Below are positions 1 to 8,046 of a stretch of DNA of 64,000 nt, one piece after another. The stretch covers positions 1 through 64,000 of the forward strand of contig NZ_WTUW01000009.1 of the NCBI RefSeq assembly GCF_009882915.1, in the 5' to 3' direction. Each line of letters starts with the position of its first letter. Positions within the stretch are counted from its first letter, which is position 1. The notes below the pieces were generated by a model. That model was given only the letters and a program-made list of their open reading frames with translations. It was not told the origin of the DNA and did no database searches. Source of the DNA: Sneathiella litorea (lineage in GTDB: Bacteria > Pseudomonadota > Alphaproteobacteria > Sneathiellales > Sneathiellaceae). The translations under genes and the position numbers were made by a program.

Positions 1-38
1 AACCCTCAAACCAGACCCGCCCCGTCGGCGTGACGCGG

Positions 39-67
39 TTTATAGGACCATCATCCAACCACGTCAA
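39..67 (-). promoter_or_regulatory. Strong leftward sigma-70 promoter of stable-RNA type
   Basis: Read on the minus strand, positions 67-62 give TTGACG and positions 44-39 give TATAAA, separated by exactly 17 bp. Upstream of the -35 (about 68-100) is an A/T-rich stretch with an A6 run that resembles an UP element, and downstream the sequence turns GC-rich (CCGCGTC). This combination is typical of alphaproteobacterial rRNA, tRNA or ribosomal-protein promoters. The transcript would leave the window at position 1, so its product cannot be seen. Positions 100-196 hold no recognisable gene and would include the end of the acyl-CoA dehydrogenase transcript. Confidence 0.65.
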
Positions 68-196
68 CGACTAATTTGAATCTTTTTTGACCTTTTCAAT
101 ATCTTGTAGGAAGACGCACACAAAGCCCCCAAAAAAGGACCCCGGTTTTGTTCAAATCTCACCGAGGCGTATCATTGATGCGCAGAAGTAGAAACC

Positions 197-1354
197 CTAG
201 TAGGATCGCGGCAACTCCAATTCATGCTCCGCGATAAAAGACAGAATCAGGTTCGTTGAAATTGGTGCGATCTGATAAAGCCGGGTTTCCCGGAATTTAC
301 GTTCAACGTCATACTCCTCGGCAAAGCCAAAGCCGCCATGGGTTTGAATACAGGCTTCCCCCGCGGCCCAGGACGCTTCCGAGGCAAGCATCTTCGCCAT
401 ATTGGCCTCGGCGCCACAGGGTTTCCCCGCGTCATAAAGCCGGCAGGCCTCTTTCACCATCAAGGCGGCCGCACGGGTTTCGGCATGAGCGCGGGCAATC
501 GGGAACTGGATACCCTGATTCTGCCCAATGGGCCGTCCGAAGACGGAACGCTCCCGCGCATAGTCGGACGCCGTCTTGATAAACCAGTCACCATCCCCGA
601 TACATTCAGAGGCAATCAAGATCCGCTCCGCGTTCATGCCAGTCAGGATATAGCGAAATCCCTTCCCCTCCTCCCCGATCAGGGCGGATGCGGGAATACG
701 CATGTTATCGAAGAAGACTTCCGTGGTTGCATGATTGATCATGGTGCGGATCGGGCGAATAGTCATGCCGTTGCCCACCACCTCGCGCATATCGACAATA
801 AAGACGGAGAGCCCGTCTGCGCGTTTGGCAACCTTGTCTTTCGCCGTTGTGCGGGCGAGCAGGATCATCAGGTCCGAATATTCCGCGCGGCTCGTCCAGA
901 CTTTCTGGCCATTCACCACATATTCATCGCCATCGCGGACGGCCGTGGTCGCGATACTGGTGGTATCGGTTCCGGCCGTGGGCTCGGTTACACCGAAAGC
1001 CTGCAGACGTAACTCCCCGGTTGCAATGCCGGGAAGGTATTTTTTCCTCTGTTCCTCAGAGCCATGGCGGAGCAGCGTCCCCATGGTATACATCTGCGCA
1101 TGACAGGCCGCGCCGTTACAGCCATTGCTGTGAATCTCTTCCAGGATAGCGGACGCCACGCTGAGAGGAAGTCCGGCCCCGCCATATTCCTCCGGAATGA
1201 GAGACGCAAGCAACCCCGCCTCGGTCAGGGCCTCGACGAATTCCGTGGGATAGGCGCGCTCCCGATCCTTTTCCCGCCAGTAACTGCCGGGAAAGCCGCC
1301 GCAAAGCTGGCGAACCGTTTCACGAACCTGACCAATGATATCCTCATCACTCAT
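197..1354 (-). CDS. Acyl-CoA dehydrogenase family protein
   Basis: FAD-dependent alpha,beta-dehydrogenation of an acyl-CoA, presumably cytoplasmic and feeding electrons to ETF. The 385 residues match the family's usual length. The middle domain carries the FAD/substrate signature around GVTEPTAGTD (about 121-130) and the C-terminal helical domain has THGGFGF. The canonical C-terminal YEGT glutamate of short/medium-chain enzymes is absent: the equivalent segment reads LYQIAPIST (about 358-366). A glutamate in GMNAERILIA (E243) sits where isovaleryl-CoA and long-chain dehydrogenases keep their catalytic base, so the enzyme is probably active with that geometry. The gene is last in a minus-strand run, 8 nt after a nitroreductase. 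The acyl substrate is unknown. Confidence 0.9.
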   Translation of the reverse strand: MSDEDIIGQVRETVRQLCGGFPGSYWREKDRERAYPTEFVEALTEAGLLASLIPEEYGGAGLPLSVASAILEEIHSNGCNGAACHAQMYTMGTLLRHGSEEQRKKYLPGIATGELRLQAFGVTEPTAGTDTTSIATTAVRDGDEYVVNGQKVWTSRAEYSDLMILLARTTAKDKVAKRADGLSVFIVDMREVVGNGMTIRPIRTMINHATTEVFFDNMRIPASALIGEEGKGFRYILTGMNAERILIASECIGDGDWFIKTASDYARERSVFGRPIGQNQGIQFPIARAHAETRAAALMVKEACRLYDAGKPCGAEANMAKMLASEASWAAGEACIQTHGGFGFAEEYDVERKFRETRLYQIAPISTNLILSFIAEHELELPRSY

Positions 1355-1362
1355 AGCGATCT

Positions 1363-2037
1363 TTACTCCTCAAACCCATGGAGGGTGACAAAATTTTCGA
1401 ATTCCTCGCGCTCCGAGACGAGTTCGTTAATTACGGCACTCTCATCCTTGTAGCCAAGCGCCATGCCACAAAAGAGCATTTCGTGATCGGCAAGCGAGAG
1501 ATGTTTCTTCAAGGTCTCCGGCCAGCGGGCCCAGGCTTCCTGCGGACAGGTATCTAGGCCGTATTCCCGCGCCAGCAGCATGATATTCTCCATAAACATA
1601 CCGACATCCGCATATTGCCCGATTTCCATCTGCCGATGGAGAACGAAAAATATCCCGACCGGCGCATCAAAGAATCGGTAATTGCGCGCCAGTTGCTTGA
1701 GCTTGCCCGGTGTATCCGAGCGCGGCACACCAATCAGGTCATAGAGCTGCTGCCCGACCACGCGCCGTCGCGTCTTGTAGGGATCGACGAGTTCCGGCGG
1801 GTAGACATTATACTCCGGATCTTCCGTCTCGCCCTTTTGGACTTTTGCCTCGATATCCTCGATCAGTGCCTTCAGCGGTTTCCCGACAAGAACATGGACG
1901 GTCCAGGGCTGCAGGTTGCCACCCGATGGGGCCCGTTTCGCGGTCTCAATGATCTCGCGGATTGTCTCTTCCGGAACCGGCTTGTCCAGGAACTGACGGA
2001 TGGTCATCCGCGATTTTATCGCCTCTGATACTCTCAC
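1363..2037 (-). CDS. Nitroreductase family FMN oxidoreductase (copy 1)
   Basis: Flavin (FMN) oxidoreductase of the nitroreductase fold. The longest frame begins at 2091, but a GTG at 2037 is preceded by AGGAG with a 7-nt spacer. Starting there gives 224 aa, exactly the length of the neighbouring paralog and aligned with it from residue 1 (xRVSEAIKSR against MDVEEAIQSR). Conserved features are the N-terminal R-x-[SF]-x-R-x-[FA] region, KRAPSGGNLQPW (FMN phosphate site), FFDAPVG and the C-terminal GMALGYKDE. It is probably a product of tandem duplication with the next gene. The substrate cannot be told from sequence. Family members reduce nitro groups, quinones or enones, or act as dehydrogenases. 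Confidence 0.88.
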   Translation of the reverse strand: MRVSEAIKSRMTIRQFLDKPVPEETIREIIETAKRAPSGGNLQPWTVHVLVGKPLKALIEDIEAKVQKGETEDPEYNVYPPELVDPYKTRRRVVGQQLYDLIGVPRSDTPGKLKQLARNYRFFDAPVGIFFVLHRQMEIGQYADVGMFMENIMLLAREYGLDTCPQEAWARWPETLKKHLSLADHEMLFCGMALGYKDESAVINELVSEREEFENFVTLHGFEE

Positions 2038-2093
2038 AAACTTGCTCCTGTCTTCTATGAACACCGGGATATATCCCGGTCGTCGCGGCACTC

Positions 2094-2768
2094 TCAGTCG
2101 AACCCGACGTAGTGTACAACATTTGCTACGTCCTCGCGTTCGCTCACCAACGTATTCTCGATCGCCGTTTTATCCTCATAACCCATGGCCATACCAGACA
2201 CCAGAACCTGATCATCCGGGATATTCAGATGCTTGTGGATAGGTTCCGGATAGTTGATCCAGGCAGCCTGCGGACAGGTATGCAGCCCCTCCCCCCGCGC
2301 TGCGAGCATGACGGTCTGCATATAAAGGCCCGTATCGCTCCAACTACCGCGAAGTAGATAGGAATCGACCGTAAAAAACAGTCCCACCGGCGCATCGAAG
2401 AAGGTGAAATTACGCTTTGATTGTTTCGCAGTTCTTTCCCTGTCGCCTTTTTCAATACCCAGCAGGCCGTAAAGCCCCCAACCGACACCACGCCGGCGAT
2501 CACGGTGAACGTCCTTCCATTTAGCAGGATAATAATCCAGCTCTTCATACCTTTTCGCCTGGCCTTTATCGACCATTTCCAGCACATCGCGAGAAATCGC
2601 GTCACGGACGGCACCCGTGCAGACGTAGGTATGCCAGGGCTGCGTGTTGGTACCACTCGGTGCCCGCTGGGACAGTCTCAGGATTCGGTCAATGATTTCC
2701 TTCGGAACAGGTTGGTCCGTAAAGGCGCGGATAGATCGGCGGGACTGGATTGCTTCTTCAACATCCAT
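2094..2768 (-). CDS. Nitroreductase family FMN oxidoreductase (copy 2)
   Basis: 224-residue paralog of the downstream nitroreductase. Shared blocks are RRSIRAF, QRAPSGTNTQPW, FFDAPVGLFF, TCPQAAW and GMAMGYEDKTA, so both keep the FMN-binding residues. The two have diverged strongly in the middle third (about residues 60-110), which in this fold lines the substrate pocket, suggesting they form a heterodimer or act on different substrates. It is the first gene after a hairpin that follows the MaoC gene, so nitroreductase-nitroreductase-acyl-CoA dehydrogenase may be one transcript. The start at ATG 2768 agrees with the family N-terminus. Confidence 0.88.
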   Translation of the reverse strand: MDVEEAIQSRRSIRAFTDQPVPKEIIDRILRLSQRAPSGTNTQPWHTYVCTGAVRDAISRDVLEMVDKGQAKRYEELDYYPAKWKDVHRDRRRGVGWGLYGLLGIEKGDRERTAKQSKRNFTFFDAPVGLFFTVDSYLLRGSWSDTGLYMQTVMLAARGEGLHTCPQAAWINYPEPIHKHLNIPDDQVLVSGMAMGYEDKTAIENTLVSEREDVANVVHYVGFD

Positions 2769-2816
2769 TAGTTCATGTCCTTCATTCTTGTATGACTTTT
2801 TAACGCAAAATTAGGG

Positions 2817-2849
2817 AACGGCAGAATCATTAATATAGATTCTGCCGTT
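2817..2849 (-). terminator. Hairpin terminator after the MaoC gene
   Basis: A perfect 12-bp inverted repeat (arms 2817-2828 and 2838-2849, 9-nt loop). Read on the minus strand it is followed by CCCTAATTTTG, a short T-rich tail. It lies between the MaoC hydratase (ends 2871) and nitroreductase copy 2 (starts 2768). It probably ends or attenuates the MaoC/SDR transcript. Confidence 0.6.
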
Positions 2850-2870
2850 TTCTAGCGCGGTATCGTGCGA

Positions 2871-3728
2871 TCAGGCAATCTTCGCATAGCCATTGTTCAG
2901 AACGACGATATCCCGTTCCTTCACCCGGCAGCGGAAGGACGTTACATCCCCGTCATGCCACATCTCGGTGACGATTGTCTCGCCCGGGTAAACCGGGGAG
3001 GAAAACCGCAGCCGAAGGGCTTTCAGCTTCGCCGGATCATAACCGCAAGCCTGCTTGACGAGCGCATGGCCCGCCACACCCAATGTGCCAAGCCCATGCA
3101 GGATCGGCGCCTTGAAGCCCGCATTTGTCGCCACGCGCGGATCGGCATGCAGCGGATTGAAGTCCCCACTCAGGCGATAGATCAATGCTGCCTGTGGCAG
3201 GGTCGGCAGTTCAACCACGCTATCGGGAGCCCGGTCGGGCAATTCATGCGGCTTCGGCGCCTCCACCTTCGGACCGCCGAACCCGCCGTCACCGCGGCAG
3301 AAGGTCGTAGACGAGAGTGTCGCAAGCAAGTCACCGCTTGATTTCTCCCGCACTTCGCGGGTGGAGTACATGAGCGCGCCCTTGCCCTCCCCCTTGTCGA
3401 TGATCTCGGTAATTTTCGTTGTACCGACGACCGTGCCTTCGGCGGGTAGAGGCTTATGAATCTCGATCCCCTGCTCCCCATGCAGCACCTTCACCCAGTC
3501 AACGCCGAACTCAGGTTGTTTCAGGAAGAAACCGGGATAGGCGAGTACCACTGCCATCGTCGGCAGGGCCAGCAAATCCTCTTCATAGGTGAAGCGGAGC
3601 TGGTCCATATCGAGTGGGTCCATGGAAAGACCGACACCGAGCGCGTAAAGGATGGTGTCCTTTGACGTGTAAGTCTGCTCGATATCCTCAAACTTCCAGT
3701 TTATGAGCTTGTCATAATCGATTGTCAT
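2871..3728 (-). CDS. MaoC-family (R)-enoyl-CoA hydratase (type 2)
   Basis: Double hot-dog-fold hydratase, 285 aa, resembling the hydratase-2 part of peroxisomal multifunctional enzyme 2. It would hydrate trans-2-enoyl-CoA to the (R)-3-hydroxyacyl-CoA. The N-terminal hot-dog half spans about residues 10-140 and the catalytic C-terminal half about 160-280. The active-site block is SGDFNPLHADP, with the Asp/Asn/His trio at about D189, N191 and H194, followed by AGFKAPILHGLGT. It lies 11 nt after the SDR gene. The pair together corresponds to a split MFE-2 (hydratase plus dehydrogenase), so a shared beta-oxidation role is likely. Confidence 0.88.
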   Translation of the reverse strand: MTIDYDKLINWKFEDIEQTYTSKDTILYALGVGLSMDPLDMDQLRFTYEEDLLALPTMAVVLAYPGFFLKQPEFGVDWVKVLHGEQGIEIHKPLPAEGTVVGTTKITEIIDKGEGKGALMYSTREVREKSSGDLLATLSSTTFCRGDGGFGGPKVEAPKPHELPDRAPDSVVELPTLPQAALIYRLSGDFNPLHADPRVATNAGFKAPILHGLGTLGVAGHALVKQACGYDPAKLKALRLRFSSPVYPGETIVTEMWHDGDVTSFRCRVKERDIVVLNNGYAKIA

Positions 3729-3739
3729 GCCGTTGCTCC

Positions 3740-4660
3740 TTAGACCGGATCCCAGGAGAAAACGTCACCGGAACGTTCCAGCGGCACAAGCGATGATTTA
3801 ACGGCGGGACCAAAGCGAGCCGCCACTGTCTCGGGCGTCCATCCATCGGAGGTCTGCAGATTGCGGATCGGGCGCGGCTGGCTCATCAGGCAAATCTCGT
3901 TATTGCGGACGACGAAAATCTGGCCTGTAACATCAGAAGCCTGATCAGAAAGAAGATATACGGCAAGCGGCGCAATTTTCTCCGGTGTCATCTGCTGGAT
4001 CTTGGCAACGCGTTCACGTTCCGCATCCGTGCCCTGAGGGATAGTGCCAATCAGGCGCGACCATGCGAATGGAGAAATGCAGTTCGACCGCACATTAAAG
4101 CGGGACATATCAAGCGCGATGGAGCGCGACAACCCAACAATACCAAGCTTCGCGGCGGCATAGTTTGCCTGCCCAAAGTTACCAATCAGGCCGGAGGTTG
4201 AGGTCATATGAACCATGGACCCGCTCTGCTGTTCCCGGAAATATGGGGCCGCGGCACGGGCAACGTTAAAGCTACCTTTCAGATGGACGGCGATAACCGC
4301 ATCCCATTCCGCCTCGCTCATCTTATGGAAGATCACGTCGCGCAGAATGCCGGCATTGTTAACAACGCAATCAATGCTACCGAATTCCTTGCGCGCATCC
4401 TCGATCATCTGGCCGGCGTCATCGGGGCTTGCAACATTGCCGAAGTTGGCGATGGCTTCTCCGCCTGCGTCAGTGATGGTTTTTACCACTTCCATGGCCG
4501 GGATTTGATCCGCGCCGTCGCCCTGCTCGGTACCGCCAAGGTCATTAACCACGACCTTTGCGCCCTGGGATGCACACATAATGGCAATACCCCGGCCGAC
4601 CCCCCGGCCCGCGCCCGTCACAACGACTACTTTACCTGCAAGCATATTCTGATCCGACAT
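3740..4660 (-). CDS. SDR-family 3-hydroxyacyl-CoA dehydrogenase-like protein
   Basis: NAD(P)-dependent short-chain dehydrogenase. The longest frame starts at 4714, but ATG 4660 (MSDQNMLAGK) has AAGGAAAAGAA directly upstream and puts the Rossmann motif TGAGRGVGRG near the N-terminus as in the family, giving 306 aa. The catalytic Ser lies in TSTSG and the YxxxK motif reads YAAAK. The roughly 50 residues after the SDR core match the extended form seen in the dehydrogenase domain of peroxisomal multifunctional enzyme 2. Directly followed by the MaoC hydratase, it would oxidise (R)-3-hydroxyacyl-CoA. The substrate chain (fatty acid, sterol side chain or other) is unknown. Confidence 0.85.
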   Translation of the reverse strand: MSDQNMLAGKVVVVTGAGRGVGRGIAIMCASQGAKVVVNDLGGTEQGDGADQIPAMEVVKTITDAGGEAIANFGNVASPDDAGQMIEDARKEFGSIDCVVNNAGILRDVIFHKMSEAEWDAVIAVHLKGSFNVARAAAPYFREQQSGSMVHMTSTSGLIGNFGQANYAAAKLGIVGLSRSIALDMSRFNVRSNCISPFAWSRLIGTIPQGTDAERERVAKIQQMTPEKIAPLAVYLLSDQASDVTGQIFVVRNNEICLMSQPRPIRNLQTSDGWTPETVAARFGPAVKSSLVPLERSGDVFSWDPV

Positions 4661-4745
4661 TTCTTTTCCTTTTTGTTTTTTGTTATTCTTTAAGGACCCG
4701 TCCGGTTCAATCACGGATCCGTTTCGGAGATTATAAGCATAGCCC

Positions 4746-4779
4746 CCATGCCGTCGACAAAAAAATGTCTAAGGCATGG
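4746..4779 (-). terminator. Imperfect hairpin between matA and the SDR gene
   Basis: Seven-bp inverted repeat (CCATGCC at 4746-4752, GGCATGG at 4773-4779) with a smaller inner GAC/GTC pairing around a homopolymer loop. It lies downstream of matA on the minus strand. It lacks a proper T tract after the stem, so it is only a possible terminator or attenuator. The SDR promoter must also lie in this 148-bp interval. Confidence 0.3.
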
Positions 4780-4808
4780 AGATCAATATAAATCAGCGCA
4801 GGAACGCC

Positions 4809-6131
4809 TTATTTTTTGCCATTCTTGGCGAGGGATTGCAGCGCAGAGGAGGCAACGACTTTTTGCTCGTTCGCATAGGCCTCGTGGTTTTTCTCAATAT
4901 CCTTAAGGCTATAATAATAGTTCACAAGTAACCCTGCCGACTGCGCCAAGCCATTGGGGGAACTGTCCCCCATCCAGTTAAGCTGTTCCAGCCGTGCGCC
5001 ATTGCCAAGGTGAAACCGTGTCACCGGATCGAGGGGGTGCGCGCCCCGCTTCTCGTTGATAAGATAATGGGCACAGAGTTTTTCCAGAGGCTCTTGCACC
5101 GCTTCCACCGTTTCAGGTGAATTCAGCCATTCTGGCTCGGCAATTGCCTTTCGCACCGCGTTTATTTCCCTAAAATGCATACCCGCGGCGGCCCCTTTCA
5201 CACCGGTCAACCATCTCATGAAACCGGGAATCGGCGAGAGAGTAGCAAAATGCTTGAGATTGGGCAGTTCCGCAGAGAGTTCAGCCACCACCTGCTTAAT
5301 CAGGAAGTTACCGAAACTGATTCCCTTCAACCCATCCTGACAGTTACTGATGGAATAGAAAATGGCCGTATCCGCCTTGGTTGGATCGCCCCGCTCCGTC
5401 TCCTGCGACAGAAGCGGCGGTATTGCCGAAGCAAGCCCCTTCACAAGAGCTACCTCAACGAAGATCAAGGGCTCATCGGGCAGTGCCGGGTGGAAAAAGG
5501 CAAAGCAGCGACGGTCCTTGTCGAGCCGGCGCCGCAGGTCGTCCCAGCCTTCAATTTCATGCACCGCTTCATATTCAATAAGCTTTTCAAGCACAACCGC
5601 CGGCGTACGCCAGTCGATCCGTTGTAGCGACAGAAAGCCGCGGTTGAACCAGGAACTAAGCAGATGCTGCAAATCACCATCGACGGCTTTGAGCTCTGGG
5701 TTTGCCTTCAACTGCCCGACCAGGAATTTCCGCATGGCGACAATTGCTGCCGTGCCGCCCGGCGCGAAATTGATCCGCCGCATCAATTCCTGGCGCGGCG
5801 CCTCAATTGCAGTACTGAGAGCGGCATAATTTTCCGCACTCCCCTCCTTATGATAAGCCTCCACTGCGGCCTGGATCTTTTTCTGGTCCGGAGCCATTTC
5901 CTCATTGAGGAAATGCAGGAAATCGAGTTTATCTTCCTCCTTCAGAGCATTCCAGGCTCCAACCGCGTCCCGTGCAAGCGCCATCCCCGACGCCTCCCCC
6001 TTCTGGGTCAGCAGATCGCGGCAAAGCTCCTTAATGCCATGCCCGCGTTTCTTGCCCCCCTTCAAATCGAGTAGTTCACGCCCAGTATCAGCTATGGAGT
6101 TAAAGAACTGAGAAACGAAAGTTGGCGCCAT
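4809..6131 (-). CDS. matA: Malonyl-CoA decarboxylase
   Basis: Converts malonyl-CoA to acetyl-CoA and CO2. The 440-aa protein has the helical N-terminal domain (about 1-170) and the GNAT-like catalytic C-terminal domain with FFHPALPDEPLIFVEVAL, SISNCQDGLKGISFGNFLIK and the active-site block HFATLSPIPGF (its Ser is a family catalytic residue). It is the distal gene of a minus-strand run behind three TRAP transporter genes, 9 nt after the large membrane subunit. A malonyl-CoA synthetase is encoded just across the divergent promoter. Together they form a complete malonate route: uptake, activation, decarboxylation. Rhizobial mat clusters have the same parts. I see no mitochondrial-type or secretion signal, so it is cytoplasmic. 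Confidence 0.93.
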   Translation of the reverse strand: MAPTFVSQFFNSIADTGRELLDLKGGKKRGHGIKELCRDLLTQKGEASGMALARDAVGAWNALKEEDKLDFLHFLNEEMAPDQKKIQAAVEAYHKEGSAENYAALSTAIEAPRQELMRRINFAPGGTAAIVAMRKFLVGQLKANPELKAVDGDLQHLLSSWFNRGFLSLQRIDWRTPAVVLEKLIEYEAVHEIEGWDDLRRRLDKDRRCFAFFHPALPDEPLIFVEVALVKGLASAIPPLLSQETERGDPTKADTAIFYSISNCQDGLKGISFGNFLIKQVVAELSAELPNLKHFATLSPIPGFMRWLTGVKGAAAGMHFREINAVRKAIAEPEWLNSPETVEAVQEPLEKLCAHYLINEKRGAHPLDPVTRFHLGNGARLEQLNWMGDSSPNGLAQSAGLLVNYYYSLKDIEKNHEAYANEQKVVASSALQSLAKNGKK

Positions 6132-6140
6132 ATTAATTTT

Positions 6141-7448
6141 CTATCCCATTATTTTTTCCGGTAACCATGTCGCGATTTCCGGGAAGAAGCACAGCAGAAT
6201 TATACCGACAATCATGCACAGCATAAACGGCAAGGCCCCTCTCAATATTGTTGGGAGGGAGATTCCCGGTGCAATTCCATTTATAACATACAGATTTAAA
6301 CCCACCGGTGGTGTGATCAACCCTATTTCCATATTTATGGTCAACACAACCGCAAACCAGTAGGGATCGAAACCCGCATTGATAATAATAGGGAGCAATA
6401 TTGGCGCCGTCATGACAATGACGGCGACAGGCGGTAAAAAGAATCCAGCGACAAGCAGGAACACGTTGATCATGCCCATCAACACCCATTTATTGACTTC
6501 GAGCGCGGCGATATATTCGGCCACCGACTGGGTGATAAACAGGCTGGACAGGGTATAGGCAAACAAGGCGGACGCCCCGATGATCATCAGGATCATAACG
6601 CTTTCGCGGGTGGAACTGCTGAGAATTTCCCAGATTTTCTTCGGCTGTATGATCTTGTAGATCACCGCAACTAGAAACAGGCAGAAAAATGCCCCGACGC
6701 CCGCCGCCTCAGACGGAGTTGCGACACCGCCATAAAGGACGAACAGAATTCCAACAACAATAGCAAGAAACGGCAACACCCGCGGCAGGATTTCAAATTT
6801 CTGCCGCCAGGAGAAAGACCCGATCTTATCCCGGAAATCATAACCGCTGCGCCAGGCATAAAAAATCGCCCAGATCATGAACAGCGTTGTCAGCATCAAG
6901 CCAGGCAATACACCCGCGAGAAACAATCGCCCGATGGAGGTTTCCGTCGCAATCCCGTAGACAATCATCGTCACCGAAGGCGGAATCAGGATACCGAGGG
7001 TGCCGCCCGCTGCGATAGAGCCGGTAGCAAGGCTGTCAGGATAGCCCCGCTTCTGCATCTCGGGGATACCCATCTTGCCGATGGCCGCGCAGGTCGCGGG
7101 AGACGATCCGCTGAGTGCAGCAAAGACTGAACAGGCCCCGATATTGGAAATGATCAGGCCGCCCGGGACGCGCGTCAACCAGCGATCCAAGGCCTCGAAC
7201 AGATCCTTGCCCGCCGGGGAAGAGGCAACCGCTGCGCCCATCACGATAAACATCGGGATGGAAACCAGCGTAAACTCGCCAATCCCGGCGAAGAAGGTCT
7301 CCGCCACCACGCTGAGACTGTCAAACCCCTCGAACAGGATGAGAAACAGGAAGGACACAAAGCCGAGACCAAAAGCGACCGGGATGCCCGTCGCCAGAAG
7401 TGCAACAACGGCGATTGCCGCCAGAATACCAATGATAAGAGGATCCAT
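6141..7448 (-). CDS. matM: TRAP transporter large permease (DctM type), malonate
   Basis: 435-aa polytopic membrane protein with roughly 12 hydrophobic segments, the usual size for the DctM subunit that forms the Na+-coupled translocation path. Family blocks include GIPVAFGLG, SPAGKDLFEALDRW, GSSPATCAAIGKMGIPEM and LITPPVGLNLYV. It is 3 nt after the small subunit and 9 nt before malonyl-CoA decarboxylase. An AGAGGGA ribosome-binding site lies 8 nt before the ATG. Specificity for malonate is inferred from the neighbours. Sinorhizobium meliloti has a matPQM TRAP system of the same design. Confidence 0.9.
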   Translation of the reverse strand: MDPLIIGILAAIAVVALLATGIPVAFGLGFVSFLFLILFEGFDSLSVVAETFFAGIGEFTLVSIPMFIVMGAAVASSPAGKDLFEALDRWLTRVPGGLIISNIGACSVFAALSGSSPATCAAIGKMGIPEMQKRGYPDSLATGSIAAGGTLGILIPPSVTMIVYGIATETSIGRLFLAGVLPGLMLTTLFMIWAIFYAWRSGYDFRDKIGSFSWRQKFEILPRVLPFLAIVVGILFVLYGGVATPSEAAGVGAFFCLFLVAVIYKIIQPKKIWEILSSSTRESVMILMIIGASALFAYTLSSLFITQSVAEYIAALEVNKWVLMGMINVFLLVAGFFLPPVAVIVMTAPILLPIIINAGFDPYWFAVVLTINMEIGLITPPVGLNLYVINGIAPGISLPTILRGALPFMLCMIVGIILLCFFPEIATWLPEKIMG

Positions 7449-7451
7449 TGT

Positions 7452-7976
7452 CTAGTCCCTCTCTATACTAGGGTCTGTCGCGAGAACAGGATCGCGATAA
7501 TCAAAGGCAATCGCCAGAATTTCCGCAACATACTGAAGGCACAGAAGCGCCATGCCGAAGGCCATGGGAAGATAGGGTATCCAGAGCGGCAGCTCCCAGA
7601 CCGTATCCGTCACCCAGCCACCTTCTATCGCCTCGGCTAACAGCAGATAGGCCTGCCACGCCAGAATAGCGCAAAATACGAGCGCAATCATGGACGCGAA
7701 GATCGCCATCAGCTTCTTCGGTCCCGGTGCCAAATAATGCGGGAGAAGGTCGACATTTACATGCCCCTTCGTCAGCAGGACATAAGGCGCCCCCAAAAAG
7801 GTCGCCGCCACGATGACGTAAGTGACATACTCAGTTTGCCAGATTGTCGAGGCATTCAGGAAATAGCGCAGGACAACCATCTGGCAGACGACAAAAATCG
7901 CGGAGGTGACAAGGAGCGCCGCCGCCACGCCGAACACCTTTGAAAGGGCGTCAACGATTTTCAGGAAAGAAGACAT
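7452..7976 (-). CDS. matQ: TRAP transporter small permease (DctQ type), malonate
   Basis: Small four-helix membrane subunit of the TRAP transporter. The frame is open to 8039, but the first 21 residues are hydrophilic and unlike the family. ATG 7976 (MSSFLKIVDAL) is preceded by AAGGGGAAACGA and leaves 174 aa, a normal length. Hydrophobic segments lie near residues 10-35, 50-70, 90-110 and 130-150. The stop is 3 nt from the start of matM, so translation is probably coupled. A rho-independent hairpin separates it from matP upstream. Confidence 0.88.
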   Translation of the reverse strand: MSSFLKIVDALSKVFGVAAALLVTSAIFVVCQMVVLRYFLNASTIWQTEYVTYVIVAATFLGAPYVLLTKGHVNVDLLPHYLAPGPKKLMAIFASMIALVFCAILAWQAYLLLAEAIEGGWVTDTVWELPLWIPYLPMAFGMALLCLQYVAEILAIAFDYRDPVLATDPSIERD

Positions 7977-7995
7977 TCGTTTCCCCTTGAGCGTC

Positions 7996-8035
7996 AAAAA
8001 AAGACTCCCGGCGCTTTCAGAAGGCGACCGGGAGT
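7996..8035 (-). terminator. Intra-operon terminator/attenuator between matP and matQ
   Basis: On the minus strand ACTCCCGG (8035-8028) pairs with CCGGGAGT (8011-8004), with an extra short GC pairing in the loop, followed by TCTTTTTTT (to 7996). This is a classic intrinsic terminator placed directly after the binding-protein gene. Partial readthrough would make far more periplasmic MatP than membrane MatQM, as expected for a binding-protein-dependent system. Confidence 0.8.
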
Positions 8036-8046
8036 TCACATGGAAA

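Noticed and set aside
2038-2091. N-terminal extension of nitroreductase copy 1
   Set aside because: The GTG at 2037 has an ideal ribosome-binding site and gives exact alignment and equal length with the paralog.
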